64,000 bases of DNA, from contig JACQAL010000068.1 of assembly GCA_016195025.1 (NCBI GenBank), positions 20,154 through 84,153 of the forward strand. The letters run 5' to 3'. The notes under the pieces were generated by a model that was not told the DNA's origin, searched no databases, and saw only the letters and a list, made by a program, of their open reading frames with translations. This document shows positions 53,303 to 61,363 of this stretch, piece by piece. The stretch comes from Bacteroidota bacterium (GTDB lineage: Bacteria; Bacteroidota; Bacteroidia; Palsa-948). The stretch's first letter is position 1, and each line of letters opens with the position of its first letter. A program made the translations under genes and the position numbers.

Positions 53303-53977
53303 CTGAACTTGTTTCAAAAAAAAATTCCAGAGCGGTTCATCGGGAGGATTTGCGGTGATTGTTATAGATTCTTTTTTTATAGGATGAATAAATTCAACTT
53401 TTCTGGCGTGAAGATGAATACTTGCATCTTCATTCGTTCGTTTGAATCCATATTTCACATCGCCTTTGATGGGGCAGCCGATGGCTGAAAGTTGCACTCG
53501 AATCTGGTGATGCCTTCCTGTATGCGGATTTATTTCAAGAAGAAAATAATTTTCCGAATGGCAACTGATTTTATACTCCAGTTCCGCTTTTAAACTTCCT
53601 TCCATTTCTTTTTCATACGCACGTGAAATATTTTTCTGTTCATTTTTTTTTAGGTAATGAATTAAATTTCCGCTTTCGGGTTCCGGTTTATTTTTTACAA
53701 CCGCCCAATAAGTTTTTTTCACTTCTTTCGTGCGGAACAATTCATTCATGCGGGCAAGGGCTTTGCTGGTCTTTGCAAAAATCACAACTCCGCTCACCGG
53801 GCGGTCAATGCGGTGAATTACTCCAAGGAAAACTTCACCCGGCTTGTTGTATTTTGCCTTTAAATACTTTTTTACTTTTTCGCTCAGCGGCTCATCGCCC
53901 GTTTTATCGCCCTGAACAATTTCGGAAGGTTTTTTATTTACAGCGATGAGGTGATTGTCTTCAAAAAGAATTTCCAT
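53297..53977 (-). CDS. RluA-family RNA pseudouridine synthase
   Basis: 226 residues, no S4 domain. Catalytic motif GVIHRIDRPVSGVVIFAKT (Asp of HRIDRPVSG) and TGRHHQIRVQLSAIGCPIKGDVKYG. It isomerises uridine in rRNA or tRNA. Its start overlaps the stop of panB by one base, indicating co-translation. Confidence 0.93.
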   Translation of the reverse strand: MEILFEDNHLIAVNKKPSEIVQGDKTGDEPLSEKVKKYLKAKYNKPGEVFLGVIHRIDRPVSGVVIFAKTSKALARMNELFRTKEVKKTYWAVVKNKPEPESGNLIHYLKKNEQKNISRAYEKEMEGSLKAELEYKISCHSENYFLLEINPHTGRHHQIRVQLSAIGCPIKGDVKYGFKRTNEDASIHLHARKVEFIHPIKKESITITANPPDEPLWNFFLKQVQL

Positions 53978-54795
53978 TAGTACTGTTCCTTTTCATTCGG
54001 AAAATCTTTGCTCTTTACATCCTTGATATATTTTTGCACGGCAGTTTTCACATCATCGTAAAGATTCAAATACCTGCGGAGAAAACGGGGAGAAAATTCT
54101 TTATTGAGCCCGAGCATATCGTGAAAAACCAAAACCTGTCCGTCCACTTCGCTGCCTGCACCAATTCCAATTACAGGAATAGAAATATTTTTTGAGACCT
54201 GCGCGGCAAGTTTGGCAGGAATTTTTTCAAGAACAATCGCGAAACATCCGGTCTCTTCAAGCAACTGCGCATCTTTTTCAACTCGTTCCGCTTCCACCTT
54301 TTCTTTTGCGCGTACTTCATACGTTCCGAATTTATAAATGGATTGCGGAGTTAATCCTAAATGTCCCATCACAGGAATTCCTGCCGATAAAATCCGCTCG
54401 ATGGATTCTTTCACTTCTTTTCCTCCTTCAAGTTTCACTGCGTGCGCGCCCGATTCTTTCATGATTCGTATAGCGGAATTCAATGCTTCTTTTGAATTTC
54501 CCTGGTAAGAACCAAAGGGCAAATCAACCACAACGAGCGCGCGCTTTACCGCGCGAACAACCGAAGTGGCGTGATAAATCATCTGGTCGAGCGTAATTGG
54601 CAGAGTTGTTTCGTTTCCAGCCATTACATTGGAAGCGGAATCTCCAACAAGAATTACATCAATTCCTGCTGCATCCAAAATTTTTGCTGAAGTAAAATCA
54701 TAACCGGTGAGCATGGAAATTTTTTCTCCGTTCTTCTTCATTTGGAGAAGAACGTGCGTGGTGATTCTTTTTATTTCCTTTTTTCCTTTGTTCAT
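53977..54795 (-). CDS. panB: 3-methyl-2-oxobutanoate hydroxymethyltransferase
   Basis: 272 residues. Family blocks [64 protein letters not shown] and [24 protein letters not shown]. It transfers a hydroxymethyl group from methylene-THF to ketoisovalerate in pantothenate synthesis. panC is not nearby. The start lies 5 bp from the left inverted repeat of the GxxExxY cassette. Confidence 0.97.
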   Translation of the reverse strand: MNKGKKEIKRITTHVLLQMKKNGEKISMLTGYDFTSAKILDAAGIDVILVGDSASNVMAGNETTLPITLDQMIYHATSVVRAVKRALVVVDLPFGSYQGNSKEALNSAIRIMKESGAHAVKLEGGKEVKESIERILSAGIPVMGHLGLTPQSIYKFGTYEVRAKEKVEAERVEKDAQLLEETGCFAIVLEKIPAKLAAQVSKNISIPVIGIGAGSEVDGQVLVFHDMLGLNKEFSPRFLRRYLNLYDDVKTAVQKYIKDVKSKDFPNEKEQY

Positions 54796-54800
54796 TTTCC

Positions 54801-54819
54801 GGTAACGAATTAACGAATC
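54801..54819 (+). repeat. Left 19-bp inverted repeat of the GxxExxY cassette
   Basis: GGTAACGAATTAACGAATC, perfect reverse complement of 55277-55295. Followed to 54843 by further ACGAAT units that encode the last residues of the GxxExxY protein. Confidence 0.9.
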
Positions 54820-54822
54820 TTA

Positions 54823-55254
54823 TTACGAATTTAACGAATCGGAATCAGATAAAAGTTCTTTTTCCTTATTCAGGAGTATTGTATTTAATACGCGCTTATA
54901 TTTTACTTGCGTACTTCCGAAAGCAATTAGAATCCCTAATTTCAATTTTGAATTTATGAGATAATTTGTCAATTGCTCGAAATCTTTTTTAAGAAATACA
55001 TCGCGTGATTTTAATTCTACAACAATTTTTTCATCCACCAAATAATCAAAATATCCTTTCTCTACAGTTGTATCATTAAACTTAACGGGATAATATAAAT
55101 TCTCTTTGTATGGGATTTGGATTTTAGAAAGCGCTATTCCAAATGCTTTATGATAAGTAATCTCTTTATGTCCACCTCCGATTTCATTAAATACTTCAAA
55201 AGAACACCCAACAATTTTATAACTCAATTCAGGAAATAATAAATCTTCTTTCAT
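54823..55254 (-). CDS. GxxExxY protein (PD-(D/E)XK-like nuclease family)
   Basis: 143 residues. Signature G28-x-x-E31-x-x-Y34 (GGHKEITY), then GYFDYLVDEKIVVELKS with D70, E80 and K82 as the nuclease triad, and QLTNYLINSKLKLGILIAFG. Function unknown; fold as a PD-(D/E)XK nuclease. The last residues (SDSLNS-stop) are encoded by GATTCGTTAAATTCGTAA repeat DNA. The gene sits within a 495-bp unit bounded by perfect 19-bp inverted repeats between panB and an FKBP gene, so it looks mobile. Confidence 0.85.
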   Translation of the reverse strand: MKEDLLFPELSYKIVGCSFEVFNEIGGGHKEITYHKAFGIALSKIQIPYKENLYYPVKFNDTTVEKGYFDYLVDEKIVVELKSRDVFLKKDFEQLTNYLINSKLKLGILIAFGSTQVKYKRVLNTILLNKEKELLSDSDSLNS

Positions 55255-55276
55255 TGGATTTGTAACATTCGTTACC

Positions 55277-55295
55277 GATTCGTTAATTCGTTACC
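55277..55295 (-). repeat. Right 19-bp inverted repeat of the GxxExxY cassette
   Basis: GATTCGTTAATTCGTTACC, complement of 54801-54819, preceded by CATTCGTTACC. It lies between the GxxExxY start and the FKBP end, 14 bp before the latter. Confidence 0.9.
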
Positions 55296-55308
55296 AGGAC
55301 TGGTTGTT

Positions 55309-56151
55309 CTATTCTACGTTCATCAACTCCACATCAAAAATCAAAGTTGCCTTCGGAGGAATAATAGGCGGACGACCTTGTTCACCATACGCAAGTTGAT
55401 ACGGAATAAGCAGGCGCATTTTATCGCCCACGCTCATAAGCGCAATGCCTTCGTCCCATCCTTTAATCACCTGCCCTACTCCGAGATTAAATTCAATGGG
55501 CTGCCCGCGCTGAACCGATGAATCAAAAAGTTTCCAACTTCCATCGCCTAAAAATCCTGAATAATGAACAGAAACTTTTTTTCCGTTCACGGCTTTGGCT
55601 CCGGTTCCTTTTTTTAGCACAATATATTTTAATCCATCACCGGTTGAATCCACTTTCAATCCTTTCACATCCCATGGTTTGGGAGGCGCTTTCACATCCA
55701 TCAACTCCACTTCAAACAGTAAAGTTGCGTTGGCAGGAATTTTTCCCATAGCGCGCGCGCCATATCCTAAATCAGGAGGAATGGTGAGCATTGCCTGGTC
55801 GCCTACATGCAGCAGCGCAATTCCTTCGTCCCATCCTTTAATTACTTGTCCTGCGCCAAGCGTGAATGAAAATGGTTGCCCACGGTCGCGCGAACTGTCG
55901 AATTTTGTTTTCGCGCTGTCGGGAAGTGTTCCCACATAGTGAACCGAAACCATATCACCGGCTTCTGCTTTCACTCCTGTTCCTTTCTTAGTGATTTTAT
56001 ATTTCAAGCCGGAAGCGGTGGTGTATTCCTTGTTGAGTTCAATGGTTTCCTTTTTCGTTTCAGTTTTTGCCTGCGATTTTTTTTTCTGAGCGAACGAGGA
56101 AAGAGGAAACAAAAAAGTTGCTGCAATAAAAAAAGAAATAATTGTTTTCAT
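55309..56151 (-). CDS. Exported double-domain FKBP peptidyl-prolyl isomerase
   Basis: 280 residues. Signal peptide to FAQ (about 1-22), then two FKBP domains: about 50-155 (VSVHYVGTLPDSAKTKFDSS, QVIKGWDEGIALLHVGDQAMLTIPPDLGYGAR) and about 175-280 (VSVHYSGFLGDGSWKLFDSS, QVIKGWDEGIALMSVGDKMRLLIPYQLAYGEQ). Both retain the typical VIKGW and AYG features. It assists folding of exported proteins. Last of four consecutive FKBP genes. Confidence 0.94.
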   Translation of the reverse strand: MKTIISFFIAATFLFPLSSFAQKKKSQAKTETKKETIELNKEYTTASGLKYKITKKGTGVKAEAGDMVSVHYVGTLPDSAKTKFDSSRDRGQPFSFTLGAGQVIKGWDEGIALLHVGDQAMLTIPPDLGYGARAMGKIPANATLLFEVELMDVKAPPKPWDVKGLKVDSTGDGLKYIVLKKGTGAKAVNGKKVSVHYSGFLGDGSWKLFDSSVQRGQPIEFNLGVGQVIKGWDEGIALMSVGDKMRLLIPYQLAYGEQGRPPIIPPKATLIFDVELMNVE

Positions 56152-56154
56152 ATT

Positions 56155-57081
56155 TTATTTTTTTGATTTAATGTCTAACAGTTGAATATCGAATTTAAGA
56201 GGCATGTACGGAGGAAGAAAATATTTTCCGGTGCGCGGGTCCTGCACGCCACTGGAATCATACGCCAGTGAAGAAGGCAAAATAATTGTAGCCGCAGAAC
56301 CTTTCTTCATCATTTTAATTGCCTGCTCCCATCCTTCAATCACTTTTTTTTCTCCCACAGCAAATGTAAACGGCTGCCCTCGTTTCACTGAAGAATCAAA
56401 AATGGTTCCGTTGAGAAAAGTTCCGGTGTAATGCACAAGCACCGAATCGCCATCCTTTGGGCTTGCGCCTTTTCCTTTGGCGGTTTCAATAAAATACATT
56501 CCGCTTTTTGCCGGCTTCGCGTCAATGTGGTTGTCTGTGATATACTGGCTGAGTTCTTTAGGCTCTTTTTCTTTGCGCTCGCTCATATACATTTTCCGCT
56601 GCTGTTCCTGTTCCCACATGATGTCCTGCATGGTTTGAATGTTTTCCAGTTTCACATTGAACTCGAGGTATTCGCCCGTCAAATAATTTTTGGCAGAATC
56701 TTTCGAAGGATAAAATTTATTTACCGAATCGGTGGGCACGAGAAAAGTTGCGCTGTCGCCAATCGCCATCATGTGAATCCCTTCTTCCACAGCGCCCTTG
56801 AAAATCGGCTCACGAAGATTTCTGCGAACGCCATCGGGATAAATGAGCGAAGTGTTGTCAACCGTTGAGTCGCCAATGCGCGTGAGCATTTTCAAACGAA
56901 CAATTTCCCCGTATTTCGGATGCGCGGTATCTTTTCCATGCACATGAAATTTATAGCGCAAGCCGCTGGGAGTTTTTTCAAAGCCGGAATATTTTGAATC
57001 TCCACAGGAGACAAGGCAGATGGCAGATGGCAGAAGGCAAATGGAAAGAATCCAAACCGAAAACCGTAAACTGTAAACCAT
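56155..57081 (-). CDS. FKBP-type isomerase lipoprotein (double domain)
   Basis: 308 residues. Lipobox Cys at about 26 (ICLVSC). Region 35-150 resembles a degenerate FKBP domain (VRLKMLTRIGDSTV, AVEEGIHMMAIGDSATFLVPTD); about 200-308 is canonical (VLVHYTGTFLNGTIFDSSVKRGQ, KVIEGWEQAIKMMKKGSAATIILPSSLAYD). The signal peptide is encoded by GGCAGAT/GGCAGAA tandem units. Starts 9 bp after the next FKBP. Confidence 0.9.
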   Translation of the reverse strand: MVYSLRFSVWILSICLLPSAICLVSCGDSKYSGFEKTPSGLRYKFHVHGKDTAHPKYGEIVRLKMLTRIGDSTVDNTSLIYPDGVRRNLREPIFKGAVEEGIHMMAIGDSATFLVPTDSVNKFYPSKDSAKNYLTGEYLEFNVKLENIQTMQDIMWEQEQQRKMYMSERKEKEPKELSQYITDNHIDAKPAKSGMYFIETAKGKGASPKDGDSVLVHYTGTFLNGTIFDSSVKRGQPFTFAVGEKKVIEGWEQAIKMMKKGSAATIILPSSLAYDSSGVQDPRTGKYFLPPYMPLKFDIQLLDIKSKK

Positions 57082-57090
57082 AAACTTTTT

Positions 57091-58026
57091 TTATTGCACT
57101 TTTATTAGTTCTACTTCATAAATTACAGTCGTGAACGGAGGCACAATTCCGTTTGCTGAACCACTGCTTCCGTAAGCGAGGTGCGAAGGTATAATAAATT
57201 TTGCGCGTTCGCCCTCGTGCATTCTCCGCACTCCGGTTTCCAATCCTTTTATGAGTTGGTCTTCCATTCCTACCATGTATTCGAAGGGCTGACTCTCATA
57301 GAAAAAATCAAAACAGCGTCCGTTTAAAAAAGTTCCCCTGTAATTCAGCAGCGCGACTGTTCCCGAATCGGGCATGAGCCCTTTTCCTTCGCTGAGTTTC
57401 ATATAATACATTCCGTTGGAAATTAATTCTGCCGACACTGAACTGTCGGCAAGATATTTATCAAGAACTTTTTTTTCTTCAAACTCTCCCTGCTCTGATT
57501 TTTCTTTTTCCGCTTTCGCATCCTGTTCGTGTTCTGCGGGAGTTTGCACCTTAAAAACTTTCGCGTAAATATAAATGGGCGATTCAAGATACATTCCGAT
57601 GCCTGCGGGAATCACCGTATGATTTTTTTTCATGTACAGTGTGTAAGCATCGGTAATAAAAACTACGCTGTCGCCTTCTGATAAATACTGAAATCCCTCG
57701 CGGTAGTCCTTTTCATATTCAGGAGGAGGGAGAAGAAAAGTTACCGCGCCCTGCAAACCAATGGTGCGCGTATCATAAAGAATAGAATCTTTCTCGGACT
57801 TGATTATTATTTGAGCAGTAACATAATCATTTGGTTTTGCTTTTTTAATTCCTTCGCCTACATCAATGAGTTTATAGTAAAGACCATTTTTTGTTTTGGT
57901 AAAATCGCGAAACCTGCTGTCACCGCAGGAGAAAAGCAAGAAGTGAAAAGTAAGAAGTGAAAAGTAAAAAAAATAATTCGTACTTCGTACGTTCGTAAAG
58001 TGTTCGTGCTTCGCTGGCATTTTCAT
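57091..58026 (-). CDS. FKBP-type isomerase lipoprotein
   Basis: 311 residues. Lipobox in LLTFHFLLFSC. An N-terminal FKBP-like region (about 50-150) is degenerate (VTAQIIIKSEKDSILYDT, EGFQYLSEGDSVVFI). The C-terminal FKBP domain (about 200-311) has ALLNYRGTFLNGRCFDFF, QLIKGLETGVRRMHEGERAKFIIPSHLAYGSSG. The leader is encoded by (AAGAAGTGAAAAGT)-type tandem DNA plus TTCGTACTTCGTACG, so the first 25 residues may be repeat-derived. Overlaps the next gene by 4 bp. Confidence 0.88.
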   Translation of the reverse strand: MKMPAKHEHFTNVRSTNYFFYFSLLTFHFLLFSCGDSRFRDFTKTKNGLYYKLIDVGEGIKKAKPNDYVTAQIIIKSEKDSILYDTRTIGLQGAVTFLLPPPEYEKDYREGFQYLSEGDSVVFITDAYTLYMKKNHTVIPAGIGMYLESPIYIYAKVFKVQTPAEHEQDAKAEKEKSEQGEFEEKKVLDKYLADSSVSAELISNGMYYMKLSEGKGLMPDSGTVALLNYRGTFLNGRCFDFFYESQPFEYMVGMEDQLIKGLETGVRRMHEGERAKFIIPSHLAYGSSGSANGIVPPFTTVIYEVELIKVQ

Positions 58027-58550
58027 TTCACTTCTAAAAGTTCTATATCTGCTTCGATGCTGGAGAGCGGAGGAATTTTTGCGTCATCGCCATGCAAGCC
58101 GTGCGCAAGCCAAGAGGGGACAATAAATTTTGCTTTATCGCCCACATGCATCAGTTGCACTCCTTCCTGCAAGCCGCTTTCAATGGCTTCGCCTTCCACT
58201 TTAAATTCATATGCTCCGTCTTTTTCAGAAGAATAACATTCCGTTCCATCGAGCAAAGAAATTTTATAATTCACTTTTACATTGTTTCCGGATTGAGCCG
58301 GCAGCCCGTTTCCTTTTTTCAAAAACATATAGCGCAAGCCCGTTCCGGTTTTTTCCATTTGCCAGTTGTGATTGGCAATATACTGGTTGATTTCATCCGA
58401 TTCTTTTTCCACTTCGTATTTATTCACTTTAAGCAACTGCTCTTTGAATTTATCGGGATTAATTTCTTTTTTCTTTTTCACTTCAGGGTTTCCGCAGGAG
58501 AAAAACAAAAATAAAAATGAAGATACTAAAAAATAAAAAGTAAATTTCAT
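58023..58550 (-). CDS. FKBP-type isomerase lipoprotein, possibly GldI-like
   Basis: 175 residues from ATG 58550; a GTG at 58562 overlapping the nrnA stop is an alternative. Lipobox FLFLFFSC. One FKBP domain (about 65-175): VKVNYKISLLDGTECYSSEKDGA, SGLQEGVQLMHVGDKAKFIVPSWLAHGLHGDD. GldI, a gliding/T9SS lipoprotein of flavobacteria, is an FKBP protein in a similar position; orthology is inferred only. Confidence 0.85.
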   Translation of the reverse strand: MKFTFYFLVSSFLFLFFSCGNPEVKKKKEINPDKFKEQLLKVNKYEVEKESDEINQYIANHNWQMEKTGTGLRYMFLKKGNGLPAQSGNNVKVNYKISLLDGTECYSSEKDGAYEFKVEGEAIESGLQEGVQLMHVGDKAKFIVPSWLAHGLHGDDAKIPPLSSIEADIELLEVK

Positions 58551-58558
58551 AGGTAAAA

Positions 58559-59572
58559 TCACTTCAGCAATTCGTCTTTGTATTCGGGAAGAATGTTTAC
58601 AAATCTGGTCACCGCTTCATCAAGGGTGGTGTGCGCTTCGCCACCGGCAGCATTCAGGTGGCCGCCACCGCTGAAATGTTTTCGCGCAAATTTATTCACA
58701 TCAAAATTTCCTTTCGAGCGGAACGAAATCCGTATTTCGCCTTTCAGTTCAGTGAAGAGAGCAGAAAATTTTATTCCTTCGATGGAGAGCGGATAATTCA
58801 CCACGCCTTCGGTGTCGCCTTTCTGAAAATTATATTTTTTCAAATCGCTTGCCGAAAGCGCAATGAAGCCGGTATTGTATTCTTTCAGCACTTTCATTTC
58901 TTTCACAAGGCAATGCCCCAGCAGGCGGATTCTGTTTTCTGAATTGGTATCAAAAACGTTTGAGTAGGCAAGATTATTTTGCGCGCCTGCTTCAATTAAA
59001 TCGGAAACCACGCGGTGCGTATGCGCAGAAGTGGTATTGATTTTGAAGTTCAGCGAATCGGTCATAATGCCGGTGTAAAGGCAGTTCGCCACTTTTTTAT
59101 TAATACCTTTTTTATCACCGAGCATCACAATGAAATCAAACACAAGTTGCGCGGTGGAACAGGATTTTTTATCGCAAAGCATATAGTGCGCAAACTTTTC
59201 CGGCAGCAGGTGATGGTCAATAAGAATTTTTATCGCTTTGGATTTTTTCACCAGCGTTCCCAGCGTTTCTATTCTGCGCAGCGCATTAAAGTCGAGGCAA
59301 AAAATCACTGCGGCTTTTTTGACGAGCGCTTCCGCTTTATCCGGGTTCTCTGAAAATTCAAGCACCTTATCATCGCCCGGCAGCCATTTAAGGAACTCAG
59401 GATAACCGTTGGGAGTGATTACGCTTACGCGGTGATTTTTCCGAAGCAGGAAATTATACAAGCCCAGCGAAGAGCCCATGGCATCGCCATCTGGATTTTT
59501 ATGCGTAACAATTACAATGCTCTTTTTTGAAGAGAGCAACTCTTTTATTTCTTCTGCTTCCTGCTGTGTCAT
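58559..59572 (-). CDS. nrnA: DHH phosphoesterase, bifunctional nanoRNase/pAp phosphatase
   Basis: 337 residues from ATG 59572, chosen because MTQQEAEEIKELL is the family start; the longer frame to 59668 would overlap the divergent peroxiredoxin-like gene. DHH motifs THKNPDGDAMGSSLGL, FCLDFNALRRI and LIDHHLLP; DHHA1 GGGHLNAAGGEAH. It degrades short RNA and pAp. First gene of the FKBP cluster. Confidence 0.93.
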   Translation of the reverse strand: MTQQEAEEIKELLSSKKSIVIVTHKNPDGDAMGSSLGLYNFLLRKNHRVSVITPNGYPEFLKWLPGDDKVLEFSENPDKAEALVKKAAVIFCLDFNALRRIETLGTLVKKSKAIKILIDHHLLPEKFAHYMLCDKKSCSTAQLVFDFIVMLGDKKGINKKVANCLYTGIMTDSLNFKINTTSAHTHRVVSDLIEAGAQNNLAYSNVFDTNSENRIRLLGHCLVKEMKVLKEYNTGFIALSASDLKKYNFQKGDTEGVVNYPLSIEGIKFSALFTELKGEIRISFRSKGNFDVNKFARKHFSGGGHLNAAGGEAHTTLDEAVTRFVNILPEYKDELLK

Positions 59573-59603
59573 GGATTTGCGAATATACGGAATTGTCCCT
59601 GTC

Positions 59604-59635
59604 TTGAATTTTCGGAAATGATTGGGGTATATTTG
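59604..59635 (+). promoter_or_regulatory. Promoter of the peroxiredoxin-like gene
   Basis: TTG at 59604-59606 and TATATTTG at 59628-59635, 21-bp spacer. The ATG starts only 5 nt after the -7 box, so the mRNA would be leaderless or almost so. Confidence 0.55.
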
Positions 59636-59639
59636 CAGA

Positions 59640-60239
59640 ATGAAACTTTTTCTTTCTTTACTTTTCATTCCATTCTCTTTATTTTCTCAATCACCGCATA
59701 AATTTAAAGCGGGAGATAAATTGCCCGCGCTTTTTCTCACGAGCGCGTTTGGCGATACGGTTTCTACCGGTGCATTAAAAGGAAAAAAGATTCTTCTCAC
59801 CTTCAACCGCTATGTGAGTTGCCCGCTCTGCAATTTCCGCACGCACGAACTGCTTCAGCAGTACGATAGTTTAAAAGCAAAAGGGTTTGTTATTATTTCC
59901 GTGTACGAATCAAGCAAAGAAATGCTCACGCAGTACGCGAGCAAAGAAGAAATTCCTTTCTTCCTGATTGCCGACCCGCAGGAAACGCTGTATAAAAAAT
60001 TCAAGGTGCAAAAGAGTTGGTGGAAAACGTTTATCGGCTTGTTCAACCATTATGGACAAAAACATTCGGCAGGAAAAAAACTTTTCAAAAACAACTATGA
60101 AAGAGACGGGCATCTTAACCGGATAGGCGCTGATTTTTTAATTGATGATCAGGGAATTATTCACACCGCCTATTACGGAAAATTTGTTGGCGACCATTTG
60201 CCCGTTGATGAAATTGTAAAGTGGGTGTCGGAAAAATAG
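59640..60239 (+). CDS. Exported peroxiredoxin-like (AhpC/TSA) redoxin
   Basis: 199 residues from ATG 59640. Signal peptide (to LFSQ), thioredoxin fold with the reactive CPLCNF in a NRYVSCPLCNFRTHEL segment, and GADFLIDDQGIIHTAYYGKFVGDHLPVDEI. The family (peroxiredoxin-like, AhpC/TSA) reduces peroxides or oxidises thiols in the periplasm. C-x-x-C spacing gives a thioredoxin-type site rather than typical 2-Cys AhpC. Confidence 0.85.
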   Translation: MKLFLSLLFIPFSLFSQSPHKFKAGDKLPALFLTSAFGDTVSTGALKGKKILLTFNRYVSCPLCNFRTHELLQQYDSLKAKGFVIISVYESSKEMLTQYASKEEIPFFLIADPQETLYKKFKVQKSWWKTFIGLFNHYGQKHSAGKKLFKNNYERDGHLNRIGADFLIDDQGIIHTAYYGKFVGDHLPVDEIVKWVSEK

Positions 60240-60250
60240 CACCCGCGAAT

Positions 60251-61282
60251 TTATTGAGCGCCCATCACCAGTTTCTGCACGGCAAGAATTTTTCCTTCTT
60301 GCTTCAGGTGAACAAAGTAAAGCCCTTCGGATAAATCGGTACAACTTATTTGAATCGTTTGCCCCGAAATGTTTTCTATTGTTTTTACTTCCTGCCCAAG
60401 TTGATTGCAAATAGTAAGCGTTGCGTTCTTCAGAATTTTATCTGACTGAATGAATGCATCGGAAGAAACAGGATTAGGAAAAACAGAAATGTTCACCCCG
60501 CTTTCCAATTCGTTCACGCCAAAATATCCGGTAAAGCAATTGGTTTGCTGCACAAAAGTTGCACCGCTGATGGTACCGTTATTGCTGCTTGAAGTTGCAT
60601 CGTAAACAGTGGTGCCGCTTCCTTCATTCATTTTCCAGTAGCCCACCAAACCGGTTTCGTTGGCGGGAACAAGCCAGTAGCACATCTTCTGCTGAATTTC
60701 CGTTTGTGAAAGCGCGCGGTTCCAAAAACGCACTTCATCCAGCAAGCCGTTGTAAAAACGGATAAACGCATCGCCCCATGTTCCGAAGGCGGTGATTTCC
60801 GTACTCGCGGCAATGGGAACAGTTCCGGTTGGGTCGGTGGAAGTTTGAAGCACTCCGTCAATATAAAGTTTCACTCCTGTTGCGGGGTCAATCACTCCGG
60901 CAACGTGATGCCATACGCCTGCAGACCATGTGTTGGCGTTGGATGTTACATTATGCAACGTGCCGTTATCACGCATTCCGAAATTAATATATCCCCTATA
61001 ACCGGTCGACCAATCCGTTCCGGGAATGGAAAATCCATATTCATGATATTGCGTGGCATCGTTGCGCTGAATGAACGTATAGGCAGGGTCGGTGGTTGCA
61101 GGAGTAATAGTGATGGAAGGCGCAAACCAGAATTCAATGCTGCGCACTCCGGCTCCGGCAGAAGTTCCTATGTTCACGTAATTGCTGCTTCCGTCAAACT
61201 GGAGAACATAATTTACGTTTTGTGAAAATGCTTCCGCGAATAAAAAGGAAGCAGGTAAAAGAAGAAGTAACGATTTTTTCAT
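60251..61282 (-). CDS. Secreted LamG-like (concanavalin A-fold) protein with T9SS sorting domain
   Basis: 343 residues. Signal peptide to AFSQ, LamG/jelly-roll domain (about 25-240) with QFDGSSNYVNIGTSAGAGVRSIEFWFAPS, GVWHHVAGVIDPATGVKLYIDGVLQ and YNGLLDEVRFWNRALSQTEIQ, then a T9SS type A domain (about 260-343, SVFPNPVSSD, LYFVHLKQEGK). Likely binds surface glycans. Complete gene. Confidence 0.9.
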   Translation of the reverse strand: MKKSLLLLLPASFLFAEAFSQNVNYVLQFDGSSNYVNIGTSAGAGVRSIEFWFAPSITITPATTDPAYTFIQRNDATQYHEYGFSIPGTDWSTGYRGYINFGMRDNGTLHNVTSNANTWSAGVWHHVAGVIDPATGVKLYIDGVLQTSTDPTGTVPIAASTEITAFGTWGDAFIRFYNGLLDEVRFWNRALSQTEIQQKMCYWLVPANETGLVGYWKMNEGSGTTVYDATSSSNNGTISGATFVQQTNCFTGYFGVNELESGVNISVFPNPVSSDAFIQSDKILKNATLTICNQLGQEVKTIENISGQTIQISCTDLSEGLYFVHLKQEGKILAVQKLVMGAQ

Positions 61283-61318
61283 AAAAGAATAATTGGATGG
61301 AAGGATGGAAGATTGGAA

Positions 61319-61346
61319 GGTTGGAATGATGAATGCTGTTCCAACC
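61319..61346. repeat. Inverted repeat with GGATGGAAG-type units
   Basis: GGTTGGAA (61319-61326) pairs with TTCCAACC (61339-61346); upstream are three ATGGAAG-like units. Lies between the two T9SS genes and resembles units at the start of the TonB gene (9985-10010). Confidence 0.6.
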
Positions 61347-61363
61347 CTCCCTTCTTCCGGCTT

